The notes below the pieces were generated by a model that searched no databases, had not been told where the DNA came from, and saw nothing but the letters and a program-made list of their open reading frames with translations. This document shows, piece after piece, positions 23,584 to 34,025 of a DNA stretch of 48,494 nt (its first letter is position 1; the number at the start of each line of letters is the position of its first letter). A program made the position numbers and the translations under genes. The stretch is from NCBI RefSeq assembly GCF_000969825.1, contig NZ_KQ033920.1:1361336-1409829 (forward strand), in the 5' to 3' direction. This DNA comes from Parabacteroides gordonii MS-1 = DSM 23371. Lineage in GTDB: Bacteria; Bacteroidota; Bacteroidia; Bacteroidales; Tannerellaceae.

Positions 23584-25869
23584 ATGGCAAAGATAACAAA
23601 AGAGGAAGCACTTCGGTATCACTCCGAAGGCAAGCCCGGAAAAATTGAAGTAATACCAACTAAACCTTATAGTACTCAAACAGATTTATCGCTGGCTTAC
23701 TCTCCCGGAGTTGCTGAGCCTTGCCTTGAAATAGAAAAGAATCCGCTTGATGCCTATAAATATACATCGAAAGGCAATCTGGTCGCCGTTATCTCCAATG
23801 GTACGGCAGTGCTGGGTCTGGGTAATATCGGAGCGTTGGCCGGTAAACCGGTTATGGAAGGAAAAGGCCTGTTGTTTAAGATATTCGCAGGAATCGATGT
23901 GTTCGACATTGAAGTAGACCAGAAGAACCCGGAGAAATTTATCGAAACGGTAAAAGCGATCGCGCCTACCTTCGGCGGTATCAACCTGGAAGATATCAAA
24001 GCACCGGAATGTTTCGAGATCGAACAACGCCTGAAGGCTGAACTCGATATCCCGGTCATGCATGACGACCAGCACGGTACAGCTATCATCTCCGCAGCAG
24101 GTCTGATCAATGCGCTTGAAATAGCCGGCAAGAAAATCGAAGAGGTAAAAATCGTTGTGAACGGCGCCGGTGCCGCTTCCATCTCCTGTACCAAGTTATA
24201 TGTGATGTTGGGAGCCCGCAAGGAAAACATTATCATGTGCGACAGTAAGGGAGTGATCTCCACCAGCCGTACCGACCTGAACGAGTCGAAGAAAGAATTC
24301 GCTACAACAAGAGATATAAAGACACTGGAAGAAGCTGTTGTCGGAACAGATGTATTCCTGGGATTATCCGTTGCCGACGTGCTGACACAGGAAATGGTTC
24401 GCACCATGAACGAGAACCCGATCGTTTTCGCCCTGGCAAACCCGAACCCGGAAATCTCTTTTGCTAACGCAATGGCTTCCCGCGAGGACATCATCTTTGC
24501 GACCGGACGCTCGGATTATCCGAACCAGATCAATAACGTATTAGGTTTCCCCTATATCTTCCGCGGTGCATTGGATACACATGCCAAGGCTATCAATGAA
24601 GAAATGAAGCTGGCTGCCGTACATGCCATCGCCGAACTGGCCAAAGAGCCGGTGCCCGACGTGGTCAATGCCGCATACAAGTTGAAACGTACTACTTTCG
24701 GACGCGATTATATCCTGCCGAAAGCCCTCGACCCACGTTTGCTGACACGTGTATCTGTGGCAGTGGCCAAAGCTGCGATCGAGTCGGGTGTTTCCCGCAA
24801 GACGATCACCGACTGGGACGGTTATGCCAACCATCTGCGTGAAATGATGGGCTACGACAATAAGCTGCTCCGCTCCTTCACCGACATGGCAAAGGCCAAT
24901 CCGAAACGGGTGGTATTTGCCGAAGCCAACCATGTGAACATGCTGAAAGCTGCCGTTGAAGCGAAAGCCGAAGGTATCTGCTACCCGATCCTGCTGGGTA
25001 ACGAAGAACGTCTGGAGAAACTCGCCGCAGAAGAAAACCTGAGCCTCGAAGGTATCGAGATCGTCAACCTGCGTCACGACCGCGAAGAAGAACGTCGCGA
25101 CCGTTATGCCCGCATCCTTTCCGAAAAGAGGGCACGCGAAGGGGTCACTTTCTCTGAAGCACGCGAAAAGATGGTAGGCCGCAACGCCTTCGGTATGATG
25201 ATGGTGGCAACAGGCGATGCAGATGCGTTTGTAACAGGTGTTTACAGCCGTTACTCGGAAGTAACGAAGCTGGCGGAAGAAATTATCGGTATCCGTCCGA
25301 CATACAAGCATTTCGGTGCCATGAACATTATGAGTTGCAAGAAAGGTACTTTCTTCATTTCCGATACGCTGATCAACCGTCATCCGTCTACGGAAGTGCT
25401 GATCGACATCGCCCGTCTTACACACGATGCCGTGAAGTTCTTCGCACATGATCCGGTGATGGCGATGTTGTCTTACTCAAACTTCGGTTCCGATAAGCAA
25501 GGCAGTCCGCTGAAAGTACACGATGCGATCGATTATCTGCACAAGAACCATCCGGAGATCGTGATCGACGGAGAAATGCAGGTAAACTTCGCACTCGACA
25601 AGAAGCTGCGTGATGACATGTATCCGTTCAACAAACTGAAAGGAAAAGATGTCAACGTACTGGTATTCCCCAACTTAAGCTCGGCTAACAGTGCCTACAA
25701 ATTACTGGATAATCTGGGTATCACCGAAACGATCGGCCCGATCCAGATGGGATTGAACAAACCGATCCACTTCACCGACGTGGAAAGCTCTACCCGCGAC
25801 ATTGTCAACCTGACAACCGTTGCCGTTGTAGATGCCATCGTACAGGAACAGATCGACAAGGGAGAATAA
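23584..25869 (+). CDS. maeB: NADP-dependent malic enzyme fused to a phosphotransacetylase-like domain
   Basis: 761 residues, the normal length of MaeB. Residues about 1-410 are the malic enzyme part: LAYSPGVAEPCLEIEKNP, GLGNIGALAGKPVMEGKGLLFK, MHDDQHGTAI, and the dinucleotide-binding VVNGAGAASISCTKL. Residues about 430-755 are the phosphate acetyl/butyryltransferase-like domain (KRVVFAEANHVNMLKAA, VFPNLSSANSAYKLL, GPIQMGLNKPIHF), which is regulatory rather than catalytic in characterised MaeB proteins. The enzyme converts malate to pyruvate and CO2 with NADP+ reduction in the cytoplasm. It is monocistronic and ends at the hairpin at 25889-25937. It marks the return to core genes after the accessory stretch. 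Confidence 0.96.
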   Translation: MAKITKEEALRYHSEGKPGKIEVIPTKPYSTQTDLSLAYSPGVAEPCLEIEKNPLDAYKYTSKGNLVAVISNGTAVLGLGNIGALAGKPVMEGKGLLFKIFAGIDVFDIEVDQKNPEKFIETVKAIAPTFGGINLEDIKAPECFEIEQRLKAELDIPVMHDDQHGTAIISAAGLINALEIAGKKIEEVKIVVNGAGAASISCTKLYVMLGARKENIIMCDSKGVISTSRTDLNESKKEFATTRDIKTLEEAVVGTDVFLGLSVADVLTQEMVRTMNENPIVFALANPNPEISFANAMASREDIIFATGRSDYPNQINNVLGFPYIFRGALDTHAKAINEEMKLAAVHAIAELAKEPVPDVVNAAYKLKRTTFGRDYILPKALDPRLLTRVSVAVAKAAIESGVSRKTITDWDGYANHLREMMGYDNKLLRSFTDMAKANPKRVVFAEANHVNMLKAAVEAKAEGICYPILLGNEERLEKLAAEENLSLEGIEIVNLRHDREEERRDRYARILSEKRAREGVTFSEAREKMVGRNAFGMMMVATGDADAFVTGVYSRYSEVTKLAEEIIGIRPTYKHFGAMNIMSCKKGTFFISDTLINRHPSTEVLIDIARLTHDAVKFFAHDPVMAMLSYSNFGSDKQGSPLKVHDAIDYLHKNHPEIVIDGEMQVNFALDKKLRDDMYPFNKLKGKDVNVLVFPNLSSANSAYKLLDNLGITETIGPIQMGLNKPIHFTDVESSTRDIVNLTTVAVVDAIVQEQIDKGE

Positions 25870-25888
25870 TTTCCCCTTAAGCAATAAT

Positions 25889-25937
25889 AAAGAAAGCCGG
25901 AACATGATAAGCAAAGATCATTGTTCCGGCTTTCTTT
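25889..25937. terminator. Bidirectional terminator between maeB and the FKBP gene
   Basis: A 16-bp perfect stem (25889-25904 with 25922-25937; core AGCCGGAACA / TGTTCCGGCT) closes a loop of 17 bases that can itself pair as TGAT / ATCA. It has an A-run on the left and a T-run on the right, so it can serve both convergent genes. Confidence 0.92.
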
Positions 25938-25951
25938 TTATTTTGCACCAA

Positions 25952-26359
25952 CTAAGCAATCCCCAATAACTCCACCTCAAAGACCAGTGTCGAGAATGCC
26001 GGGATAGGCCCCGACGGACGGTTGCCATATCCCAGGGTATACGGAATATATACGATCCATTTATCCCCTACATGCATTTGCTGAAGCGCTTGTTGCCAGC
26101 CTTCTATCACCTGGTTCAGACGGAAAGCCTCGGGGCAGCTGCGTTTCCAGGAGTTATCGAATTCGCGTCCATTAATCAACGTACCGCGGTAATGGACAGT
26201 GACAACACTGCTCAGTTGGGGCGAAACAGTACCCGTCCCCCGCTCCAATACCTTATATAATACGCCACACGGCAGCTTTGAAACTCCTTCCTGTGAGGCC
26301 GTTTCTTCCAGGAACAGCAGGTTTTGTTCCTTATATTCCTCTTTCTTATTTTTAGCCAT
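25952..26359 (-). CDS. FKBP-type peptidyl-prolyl cis-trans isomerase
   Basis: 135 residues with no signal peptide, so cytoplasmic. After a ~45-residue lysine/glutamate-rich N-terminus the FKBP domain is clear: VVTVHYRGTLINGREFDNSW, FRLNQVIEGWQQALQQMHVGDKWIVYIPYTLGYG and FSTLVFEVELLGI. Key active-site residues of the family (Tyr and Phe of VHYRG/FDNS, the VIxGW block, the Tyr of LGYG) are present. It catalyses proline isomerisation and may act as a folding helper. It is transcribed alone, from a likely promoter at 26389-26396, convergent with maeB. Confidence 0.93.
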   Translation of the reverse strand: MAKNKKEEYKEQNLLFLEETASQEGVSKLPCGVLYKVLERGTGTVSPQLSSVVTVHYRGTLINGREFDNSWKRSCPEAFRLNQVIEGWQQALQQMHVGDKWIVYIPYTLGYGNRPSGPIPAFSTLVFEVELLGIA

Positions 26360-26388
26360 ATTTCCTTATTATTGTTTTTCTTAATTCG

Positions 26389-26396
26389 CAAAGATA
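26389..26396 (-). promoter_or_regulatory. -7 box of the FKBP gene
   Basis: The minus strand reads TATCTTTG, a match to TAnnTTTG, 30 bases upstream of the FKBP ATG. Confidence 0.55.
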
Positions 26397-26464
26397 AATC
26401 TTTAAATGGAGAACAATTCACCTTTCCGACTGTTCTTTAATGGCTAAATCTAAACAAGTAAATT

Positions 26465-27865
26465 ATGCACATAAGTACATGGTGTTATACTATGCTCTGC
26501 CTGCTCTTTCCACTGACGCTATTTGGACAGACGGAGCATAAGTACCTCGATCACGCATTGCCGGAAGCGTGGCAGGAAACCGACAGCAATTTCCAACAGA
26601 CTCTCCCCGTTGAAGATAACTGGTGGAGAAACTTTAACGATCCGGTGCTGGACTCCCTGATCGATGTAGCCGTGAAGCAGAACTATTCTGTGCAGATGGC
26701 TGCCGATCGTATCGCGATGGCGAAAGCCAACCTGCGCAGCGAACAAGGCAGCTATGCGCCTACCTTCGGACTCTCGGCCGGATGGAACCGCCAACAGACG
26801 AGCGGCAACACCAGCAGCCTGCCACAAACAACGACGCAATACGCCGACGCCGCCCTCTCCATGAGCTGGGAAATAGACGTGTTCGGCAGTATACGCAACC
26901 GGGTGAAGGCGCAGAAGGAAAACTTCGCGGCTTCGAAAGAAGAATACAACGCCGTCATGGTTTCCCTGTGTGCACAAGTGGCTACCGCTTATATCAACCT
27001 GCGGGAGATGCAACAGGAAATGCAGGTGGTGACGCAAAACTGCCTTTCGCAACAAGCCGTTGTAGAGATCACGAAGAAACGGTATGAAACCGGACTCGTC
27101 TCCAAGCTGGATGTGGCACAGGCGCAATCGGTTTACTACAGTACCAAAGCTTCGTTACCCTCATTGGAAGCCGGCATTATCCAATACACCAACTCGCTGG
27201 CTATCTTGATGGGATTATATCCCCAGGATGTGAAATACCTGATGGATGCACCGCGCCCGCTACCGGATTATATCGAAACGGTGGGGATCGGCATTCCCGC
27301 CAACCTGCTGCTCCGTCGTCCGGACATCCGTTCCGCCGAACGTCAGGTAAACGCACAGGCAGCCAGCCTGGGTGCTTCCAAATCCGATTGGTGGCCGCAG
27401 GTATTTGTCAAAGGTTCGATCGGGTTTGCTTCCCACGATATCGACAAGATAGCCAATCACAACAGCCTGACGTACGAGATCGCCCCGGCTATCTCCTGGA
27501 ACTTCTTTCAGGGCGGTAAACTGGCGCAGGCCACCCGGCTCGCCAAAGCGCAACTGGACGAAACAGTCCGCCAGTTCAACCAGACTGTCCTGACCTCGGT
27601 ACAGGAAGTGGACAATGCGATGAGCGCTTACAAGAATTCGATCAAACAGATCGTCGCCCTTCGCGAAGTGGTCAACCAGGGACAGCAAACCCTCGACCTC
27701 TCGCTCGACCTTTATAAACAGGGACTGACACCGTTCCAGAACGTGTTGGATGCACAACGCTCCCTGCTATCGTACGAAAATCAACTCACGCAAGCCAAAG
27801 GAAGTTCTTTGCTTTATCTGATCAAGCTGTATCAGGCACTCGGCGGCGGCTGGAGTGAGGAGTGA
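26465..27865 (+). CDS. TolC/OprM-like outer-membrane efflux protein (NodT type)
   Basis: 466 residues. The signal peptide is residues 1-21 (MLCLLFPLTLFGQ core). There is no lipobox cysteine at the cleavage site, unlike many NodT-family members. The family's two repeated helical hairpin segments are visible: AADRIAMAKANLRSEQGSYAPTFGLSAGWN, LAILMGLYPQ, NLLLRRPDIRSAERQVNAQAASLGASKSDWWPQ, and the C-terminal LYKQGLTPFQNVLDAQRSLLSYENQLTQAKG. It forms the outer-membrane channel of a tripartite RND pump. It is the first gene of the operon with the adaptor and pump. A 121-base gap containing a palindrome array separates it from the adaptor gene. Confidence 0.94.
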   Translation: MHISTWCYTMLCLLFPLTLFGQTEHKYLDHALPEAWQETDSNFQQTLPVEDNWWRNFNDPVLDSLIDVAVKQNYSVQMAADRIAMAKANLRSEQGSYAPTFGLSAGWNRQQTSGNTSSLPQTTTQYADAALSMSWEIDVFGSIRNRVKAQKENFAASKEEYNAVMVSLCAQVATAYINLREMQQEMQVVTQNCLSQQAVVEITKKRYETGLVSKLDVAQAQSVYYSTKASLPSLEAGIIQYTNSLAILMGLYPQDVKYLMDAPRPLPDYIETVGIGIPANLLLRRPDIRSAERQVNAQAASLGASKSDWWPQVFVKGSIGFASHDIDKIANHNSLTYEIAPAISWNFFQGGKLAQATRLAKAQLDETVRQFNQTVLTSVQEVDNAMSAYKNSIKQIVALREVVNQGQQTLDLSLDLYKQGLTPFQNVLDAQRSLLSYENQLTQAKGSSLLYLIKLYQALGGGWSEE

Positions 27866-27871
27866 CAAACT

Positions 27872-27963
27872 GTGCACTGCCTACTGCACAAATGTGCCAC
27901 TATGAGTGCACAAAAGTGCGACTACTATGGCACAGTTGTGCACCCGTAGTGGCACAGCATAAC
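27872..27963. repeat. 22-bp-period array of GCACA-TGTGC palindromes inside the RND operon
   Basis: The motif GCAC recurs at 27886, 27908, 27930 and 27952, exactly 22 bp apart, and a GTGCAC palindrome precedes them at 27872-27877. Units 1 and 3 are GCACA-NN-TGTGC dyads; unit 2 keeps only the GCAC/GTGC core and unit 4 is a half site. The spacers share ACTAT or GTAGT elements. The array fills most of the 121-base gap between the outer-membrane channel and adaptor genes. It has the same period as the unrelated array at 10340-10427. It could be an operator for an internal promoter or a transcript-level element. Confidence 0.8.
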
Positions 27964-27986
27964 CTATTAAACTAAAAAATGACAAT

Positions 27987-29102
27987 ATGAATACAACAAT
28001 TAAATTCGCCCTGATCGCCCTGGCCACCCTTCTGCTGGCCTCGTGTAAAGGGAAAAAGCAGCCGGCCGAAACGCCTGCGCCTTCCATCAGCGTAGCAACG
28101 CCGGAGGTAAAAGATATCACATTGACGAAAGATTATCCGGGCTATCTGAGTTCGGAACTGATGGTCAACCTCGTTGCCCGTGTAAACGGCTATCTTCAGA
28201 CTTCGCACCTCAAAGCAGGCAGCAAAGTCAGGAAAGGCGACCTCATCTTCGTAATCGAACCGGATACTTATAAGGATAATGTAACGCAAGCCGAAGCTGC
28301 ACTCAAAACAGCCCAGGCACAACTGGATTATGCCCGCAGCAATTACGAACGGATGAAAGAAGCCGCCAAAAGCGGAGCTGTCAGCCAGATACAGGTCTTA
28401 CAGGCTCAATCGACCACCAGCGAAATGGAAGCTTCCGTACGAAATGCCGAGGCCGAACTGAACACGGCCCGAACCAACCTGAGCTACTGTTACATCCGCG
28501 CCCCGTTCGACGGGAAAATAACCCGTGCCAGCTACGACATCGGCAATTACATCAACGGAAGTGTGCAACCCGTCACGCTGGCTACCTTATATAAGGATGA
28601 TTTAATGTATGCCAACTTCAACATCGAAGACAACCAGTTCATGAAGATGATGATCACAGCCGCTCAAAACGACTCAACCGTGAAACTGCCGGAGACCGTC
28701 TCCGTACATCTGGGAGAAAGCGGACGGCAGAACTATACAGGCCGGCTGGATTATTTTTCCCCTAACGTCGACCTCTCCACCGGGACGCTGAATGTACGCG
28801 CCAACCTGGATAACCCGCACGGGGAACTGAAAAGCGGGCTATACGTCACCATCACCCTTCCGTACAGCGAAAAGAAAGATGCTATCCTGGTGCGCGACGC
28901 TTCCATCGGAACCGACCAGCTGGGTAAGTTCCTGTATATCGTCAACGATTCCAACATCGTACGGTACCGTCATATCGAACCCGGACAGTTGGTCGGCGAT
29001 ACCCTTCGCCAGATCGTCAGCGGGCTCGCTCCCAACGAACGTTACGTCACCACCGCCTTATTGAAAGTGCGCGACGGAATGACTATTAAGCCTATAAAAT
29101 AA
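27987..29102 (+). CDS. RND efflux periplasmic adaptor (membrane fusion) lipoprotein
   Basis: 371 residues. Residues 1-20 form a lipoprotein signal with lipobox LLASC. The membrane fusion protein layout follows: first half of the lipoyl domain ([33 protein letters not shown]), an alpha-hairpin coiled coil (about 95-155, [23 protein letters not shown]), second half of the lipoyl domain ([21 protein letters not shown]), a beta-barrel domain and a membrane-proximal domain. It bridges the inner-membrane pump and the outer-membrane channel. It ends 7 bases before the pump gene, so the two are co-translated. Confidence 0.95.
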   Translation: MNTTIKFALIALATLLLASCKGKKQPAETPAPSISVATPEVKDITLTKDYPGYLSSELMVNLVARVNGYLQTSHLKAGSKVRKGDLIFVIEPDTYKDNVTQAEAALKTAQAQLDYARSNYERMKEAAKSGAVSQIQVLQAQSTTSEMEASVRNAEAELNTARTNLSYCYIRAPFDGKITRASYDIGNYINGSVQPVTLATLYKDDLMYANFNIEDNQFMKMMITAAQNDSTVKLPETVSVHLGESGRQNYTGRLDYFSPNVDLSTGTLNVRANLDNPHGELKSGLYVTITLPYSEKKDAILVRDASIGTDQLGKFLYIVNDSNIVRYRHIEPGQLVGDTLRQIVSGLAPNERYVTTALLKVRDGMTIKPIK

Positions 29103-29109
29103 GAACGTT

Positions 29110-32100
29110 ATGGTAAAATTCTTCATTAACAGGCCGATCTTCGCTACCGTCCTTGCCCTGATCATCGTGGTGGCGGGATTGGTCACACTCAATATATTGC
29201 CCATCGCCCAATATCCGGATATCACGCCGCCTACCGTACAAGTGTCGGCTGTTTATCCGGGGGCTGATGCGCAGACGGTTTCACAAACCGTCGGTTTGCC
29301 GATCGAGCAACAGGTAAACGGTGTGGACGGGATGCTTTATATGAGCTCCAACTCGTCCAGCTCCGGCGTTTATTCGCTGACAATCACCTTTGCCGTAGGA
29401 ACGGATATCGACATGGCGACTGTCATGGTACAGAACCGTGTCAGCATTGCACAAAGCAGTCTGCCCGAAGCCGTGATCGTACAGGGGATCACGACTAAAA
29501 AACAATCGTCCAACATCGTCATGATGCTTTCGTTGACGTCGAAAGACTCGCTCTACGACGGGCTTTACCTGAGTAACTATGCCAGTCTGAACCTGACCGA
29601 CCAGCTGGCACGCTTGCCGGGCGTGGGCTCGGTCAGCGTCATGGGAGCCGGTAATTACAGTATGCGCGTCTGGCTCGATCCGGAAGTGATGCGTATCCGT
29701 AACCTGACGCCCGACGCGGTTCTCCAGGCCATCTCCACCCAAAACAGGCAGGTCTCCGCCGGGTATGTCGGCCAGCCGATCGCCAAAGCGGATAATCCGT
29801 ATCAATATACCCTGACGGTCAAAGGTCGTCTGACTACACCGGAGGAGTTCGGAAATATCATTCTCCGTACGGAAAGCGGAGGAAAGATACTCCGCCTGAA
29901 AGATGTGGCACGCATCGAACTGGGTAGTTCTTCCTATAATGTGACTTCCCGGCTGAAAGGGCAACAAGCGGCGGCTATCGCAATCTATCAGCTGCCGGGT
30001 TCCAACTCGCTGGAAGTATCGAAAGCGGTACGTAATAAGATGGAGGAGATAGCCTCTACCCTGCCCGACGGCGTTGAATACGGCGTCACGCTCGACACCA
30101 CGGAGGTGATCAATGCTTCTATTGACGAAGTGCTGGTAACCTTCCTGGAAACGACGGCTCTGGTCGTGCTGGTGATCTTCCTTTTCCTTCAGAACTTCCG
30201 GGCGGTTATTATCCCCTGTCTCAGTATTCCCGTATCCTTGATAGGGACATTGGCTGTTATGGGGGCATTGGGTTTCTCCGTCAACACATTGACTTTATTC
30301 GGACTGATCCTGGCTATTGCCATTGTGGTAGACGATGCGATCATAGTCGTCGAGAACTCGTCGCGGTACATGGATACGGGGAAATACACGGCACGCGAGG
30401 CGGTGACAAAGGCAATGGGCGAATTGGTCGGGCCGGTGATCGGTGTCGTACTGGTTCTGCTGGCCGTATTCATCCCGACTACCTTTATAGGTGGTATCTC
30501 CGGACAGCTTTACAAACAGTTCGCCCTGACAATCGCAGCGGCAACCGTATTGAGCGGTATCAACTCGCTGACGCTGACACCGGCACTCTGCGCCCTGTTT
30601 CTCCGGACGACTAATGATTCGAAGTTCGTCGTCTTCAAGGTATTCAATAAAGTATATGATAAGACGCAGAAAGTCTATGACGATATCGTCGACCGCATGT
30701 TAAAGCATCAGTGGGTCACGTTGATTGTCTTTCTGATCGTTTCCGGCGCTGCGGCCATCCTGTTCATGCGCTGGCCTTCCACCTTCATTCCGGAAGAAGA
30801 CGATGGTTATTTCATTGTCTCCACCCAGTTGCCACCGGCCGCCAGCCTGCCCCGTACGGAAGCTGTCAGTGAGAAGATCAACCGGATACTGGATGGTTAT
30901 CCGGAAGTGAAAACCTATATGGGTATAAACGGTTTCTCGGTGATGGGCGGCGGCGAACTGTCGAATGCAGCCACCTATTTTGTCGTGCTGAAGAACTGGA
31001 AAGAAAGGAAAGGCAAAGGACACACGGCCGAGGACGTGGTGACCCGTTTCAATCGGGAAGCCTACGGCATACAGGAAGCGCAGGTGTTCGCATTGGTTCC
31101 CCCGGCCATCCCCGGCCTGGGTGCTTCCGGCGGGTTACAACTTCAGCTGGAAGACCGGAAGAACCTCGGCCCTACCGAAATGCAACAGGCTATCCAGACC
31201 TTACTGGAACATTACCACAGCAAACCTCAACTACTTAGCCTGTCGAGTATGTACCAGGCCAACGTTCCGCAGTACAAGCTGAATATCGACCGCGACAAAG
31301 TGCAGCTACTGGGATTGCAACTGAGCGACGTCTTTTCAACCCTCAGCTATTACATGGGGGCGGCTTACGTGAACGACTTCGTGGAATTCGGCCGTATCTA
31401 CCAAGTCAAGATAGAAGCGAGCGACCAGGCACAGAAGGTAATCGACGATGTGATGCGGTTGAGTCTGGAGAACACTTCCGGCAAAATGGTTCCTTTCTCC
31501 GCCTTTACCCAGGCCGAACAACAATTGGGACTCGACCAGATCAACCTTTATAATATGTATTCATCCGCCTCTATCACCTGTATCGCCAATCCGGAATACA
31601 GTTCAGGAGAAGCCATCAAGGCGATGGAAGAACTGATACAGGAACAGTTGGGGGATAATTTCGGATACGAATGGACTTCCGTTGCGTACCAGGAAACCAA
31701 AGAGGGCTCGACAACGATGCTGATATTCGGAATGGCCCTGCTGGTAGCTTTCCTGGTTCTCTCCGCACAATACGAGAGCTGGACGAGCCCACTGGCAGCC
31801 ATCATGGGATTGCCGATCGCCCTGCTGGGGGCTATCTTCGGTTGCTTTGTGATGGGCGTACCGGTCAGTGTCTATACGCAGATCGGTATCATCCTGCTGA
31901 TCGCCCTGTCTGCAAAGAACGGTATCCTGATCGTCGAGTTTGCCCGCGACTACCGTGCGGCCGGCAATCCGATCCGTGAAGCAGCCCTTGAAGCCGGGCA
32001 TGTCCGCCTGCGTCCGATCCTGATGACTTCGTTTGCCTTCGTGCTCGGTGTTATGCCTTTGCTGTTTGCAACAGGAGCCGGAGCAGCCAGCCGCGTATCA

Positions 32101-32244
32101 CTCGGTGCCGCCGTTGTATTCGGTATGGCTGTCAATACGATCTTTGCGACAATCTTTATCCCCAGCTTCTATGAATGGATGCAAACCATACAGGAAAAAT
32201 GGCTGGATAAGGCTTCTCCCAATAAAAACGTAACAAAACCCTGA
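29110..32244 (+). CDS. RND family multidrug efflux pump, HAE1 type
   Basis: 1044 residues, the normal length for AcrB-like pumps. The start [24 protein letters not shown] is the typical first membrane helix, followed by [27 protein letters not shown]. The proton-relay aspartates are in membrane helix 4 ([20 protein letters not shown], about residues 400-420). C-terminal blocks [51 protein letters not shown] are diagnostic. It sits in the inner membrane and uses the proton gradient to expel hydrophobic compounds through the adaptor and channel. No regulator gene is adjacent. The gene ends before the terminator at 32275-32312. Confidence 0.96.
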   Translation: MVKFFINRPIFATVLALIIVVAGLVTLNILPIAQYPDITPPTVQVSAVYPGADAQTVSQTVGLPIEQQVNGVDGMLYMSSNSSSSGVYSLTITFAVGTDIDMATVMVQNRVSIAQSSLPEAVIVQGITTKKQSSNIVMMLSLTSKDSLYDGLYLSNYASLNLTDQLARLPGVGSVSVMGAGNYSMRVWLDPEVMRIRNLTPDAVLQAISTQNRQVSAGYVGQPIAKADNPYQYTLTVKGRLTTPEEFGNIILRTESGGKILRLKDVARIELGSSSYNVTSRLKGQQAAAIAIYQLPGSNSLEVSKAVRNKMEEIASTLPDGVEYGVTLDTTEVINASIDEVLVTFLETTALVVLVIFLFLQNFRAVIIPCLSIPVSLIGTLAVMGALGFSVNTLTLFGLILAIAIVVDDAIIVVENSSRYMDTGKYTAREAVTKAMGELVGPVIGVVLVLLAVFIPTTFIGGISGQLYKQFALTIAAATVLSGINSLTLTPALCALFLRTTNDSKFVVFKVFNKVYDKTQKVYDDIVDRMLKHQWVTLIVFLIVSGAAAILFMRWPSTFIPEEDDGYFIVSTQLPPAASLPRTEAVSEKINRILDGYPEVKTYMGINGFSVMGGGELSNAATYFVVLKNWKERKGKGHTAEDVVTRFNREAYGIQEAQVFALVPPAIPGLGASGGLQLQLEDRKNLGPTEMQQAIQTLLEHYHSKPQLLSLSSMYQANVPQYKLNIDRDKVQLLGLQLSDVFSTLSYYMGAAYVNDFVEFGRIYQVKIEASDQAQKVIDDVMRLSLENTSGKMVPFSAFTQAEQQLGLDQINLYNMYSSASITCIANPEYSSGEAIKAMEELIQEQLGDNFGYEWTSVAYQETKEGSTTMLIFGMALLVAFLVLSAQYESWTSPLAAIMGLPIALLGAIFGCFVMGVPVSVYTQIGIILLIALSAKNGILIVEFARDYRAAGNPIREAALEAGHVRLRPILMTSFAFVLGVMPLLFATGAGAASRVSLGAAVVFGMAVNTIFATIFIPSFYEWMQTIQEKWLDKASPNKNVTKP

Positions 32245-32274
32245 CAAAAGATCAGGATATATTGTATTCAAAAA

Positions 32275-32312
32275 AATAACGGTTGCCTGAACTGATCAGA
32301 GCAACCGTTATT
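32275..32312 (+). terminator. Terminator after the RND efflux operon
   Basis: A 12-bp perfect stem (AATAACGGTTGC 32275-32286 / GCAACCGTTATT 32301-32312) with a 14-base loop, preceded by an A-run and followed by a T-rich stretch. Confidence 0.85.
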
Positions 32313-32362
32313 CATTTCTTCCGGATCATAAACCCCACCTATTGCCACATCAAAATTACCTA

Positions 32363-32394
32363 TTTGACAACTGCTTAAAAACATTTTACATTTG
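32363..32394 (+). promoter_or_regulatory. Bacteroidetes-type promoter of the catalase gene
   Basis: TTTG (32363-32366), a 20-base spacer, then TACATTTG (32387-32394) is a near-ideal promoter. The predicted start near 32401 leaves a leader of about 90 bases before the ATG at 32490, long enough for added control. An oxidant-responsive activator would be usual for this gene, but I cannot identify its site. Confidence 0.72.
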
Positions 32395-32489
32395 TTGAAT
32401 AAATTAAAAACAAATGCTGTATAAATCCGGTTACATAAGTATTGAAGGGTAAAATGTTGTCGACTGTATACAGATAAAAATTATTATTT

Positions 32490-33956
32490 ATGGAAAACAA
32501 AAAGCTAACAGCTGCAAATGGCCGTCCCGTTGCAGACAATCAGAACATTCAGACGGTTGGTCCCCGCGGACAAGTATTGTTACAAGATCCCTGGTTTCTT
32601 GAGAAACTAGCCCACTTCGACCGCGAAGTGATCCCCGAAAGACGTATGCATGCCAAAGGCTCCGGTGCATTCGGTACTTTTACCGTTACACACGACATCA
32701 CAAAGTACACAAAAGCAGTGATCTTCAGTGAAGTCGGTAAGAAGACAGATTGCTTTGTCCGCTTCTCTACAGTAGCAGGCGAACGTGGAGCAGCTGATGC
32801 CGAACGTGATATCCGTGGCTTTGCCATGAAGTTTTACACGGAAGAAGGTAACTGGGATTTGGTAGGAAACAATACGCCGGTATTCTTCCTGCGTGATCCG
32901 CTGAAATTCCCCGACCTTAACCATGCCGTCAAAAGAGATCCGAAAACAAACATGCGCAGTGCAAACAATAACTGGGATTTCTGGACATTACTGCCGGAAG
33001 CATTGCATCAGGTAACTATTACAATGAGCTCCCGTGGTATCCCTGCTTCTTATCGTCACATGCACGGCTTCGGTAGTCATACCTACAGCTTTATCAATGC
33101 CAACAACGAACGTATCTGGGTGAAATTCCATCTGCGTACCTTGCAGGGAATCAAGAACCTGACAGACCAGGAAGCGGAAGCGATCATAGCAAAAGACCGT
33201 GAATCGCATCAGCGCGACTTGTTTGAAAGCATCGAAAAAGGTGATTTCCCGAAATGGAAATTCCAGATCCAGCTGATGACGGAAGAACAGGCGGAGAACT
33301 ACCGTATCAATCCGTTCGACCTGACCAAAGTATGGCCGCACGGCGACTTCCCGCTTCACGACGTGGGTATCCTCGAACTGAACCGTAATCCGGAAAACTA
33401 TTTCGCAGATGTAGAGCAGGCAGCCTTCAACCCGATCAATACGATAGAAGGTATCGGCTTCTCTCCTGACAAAATGCTTCAGGGTCGCCTGTTCTCCTAT
33501 GGGGATGCACAACGTTACCGCCTGGGCGTTAACTCCGAACAGATACCGGTAAACAAACCCCGCTGTCCTTTCCATGCTTATCACCGCGACGGCGCCATGC
33601 GTGTAGACGGCAACTACGGTGCTGCAAAAGGATACGAACCCAACAGCTACGGCGAATGGCAGGACTCTCCCGAAAAGAAAGAACCGCCTTTGAAAGCCAA
33701 CGGTGATATCTACAACTATAACGAACGCGAATACGACGACGATTATTACAGCCAGCCGGGAGCTTTGTTCCGTCTGATGCCGGCCGACGAACAGCAGGTA
33801 TTGTTCGAGAACACCGCCCGTCAGATCGGTGGAGCCGAATTGTTCATCCAGCAACGTCACGTACGCAACTGTTATAAGGCCGATCCGGCTTATGGTAAAG
33901 GTGTTGCCGATGCTTTAGGCATCAGCCTGGAAGAAGCATTGAAGGAGACGAGATAA
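32490..33956 (+). CDS. katA: Monofunctional heme catalase (clade 3, small subunit)
   Basis: 488 residues, typical of small-subunit clade 3 catalases. Visible elements are the distal histidine block ([18 protein letters not shown]), [49 protein letters not shown] with the catalytic Asn, and the proximal heme ligand Tyr in [14 protein letters not shown]. It degrades hydrogen peroxide in the cytoplasm, protecting an anaerobe on exposure to air. It is monocistronic, with its own promoter and a strong terminator. No peroxide regulator gene is adjacent. Confidence 0.96.
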   Translation: MENKKLTAANGRPVADNQNIQTVGPRGQVLLQDPWFLEKLAHFDREVIPERRMHAKGSGAFGTFTVTHDITKYTKAVIFSEVGKKTDCFVRFSTVAGERGAADAERDIRGFAMKFYTEEGNWDLVGNNTPVFFLRDPLKFPDLNHAVKRDPKTNMRSANNNWDFWTLLPEALHQVTITMSSRGIPASYRHMHGFGSHTYSFINANNERIWVKFHLRTLQGIKNLTDQEAEAIIAKDRESHQRDLFESIEKGDFPKWKFQIQLMTEEQAENYRINPFDLTKVWPHGDFPLHDVGILELNRNPENYFADVEQAAFNPINTIEGIGFSPDKMLQGRLFSYGDAQRYRLGVNSEQIPVNKPRCPFHAYHRDGAMRVDGNYGAAKGYEPNSYGEWQDSPEKKEPPLKANGDIYNYNEREYDDDYYSQPGALFRLMPADEQQVLFENTARQIGGAELFIQQRHVRNCYKADPAYGKGVADALGISLEEALKETR

Positions 33957-33982
33957 GCCCTTCCGTTTCATAAAGTTATTTC

Positions 33983-34023
33983 AACTTCCTTCTTAGGAAA
34001 TTTCGTTTCCTGAGGAGGAAGTT
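33983..34023. terminator. Bidirectional terminator between katA and the polysaccharide operon
   Basis: An 18-bp stem (33983-34000 with 34006-34023) with two G-U wobbles and a 5-base loop sits between the two convergent stop codons. On the minus strand it ends the long polysaccharide operon. The flanking T-runs are short, so termination efficiency is uncertain. Confidence 0.7.
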
Positions 34024-34025
34024 AA

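Noticed and set aside
24541-25449. 302-residue open frame antisense to maeB
   Set aside because: It is fully inside the clear MaeB gene on the other strand, Cys/His/Phe-rich like a frame shadow, with no ribosome binding site or homology.
32988-33860. 290-residue open frame antisense to katA
   Set aside because: It overlaps the catalase gene completely and its composition reflects complementary codons rather than a protein.
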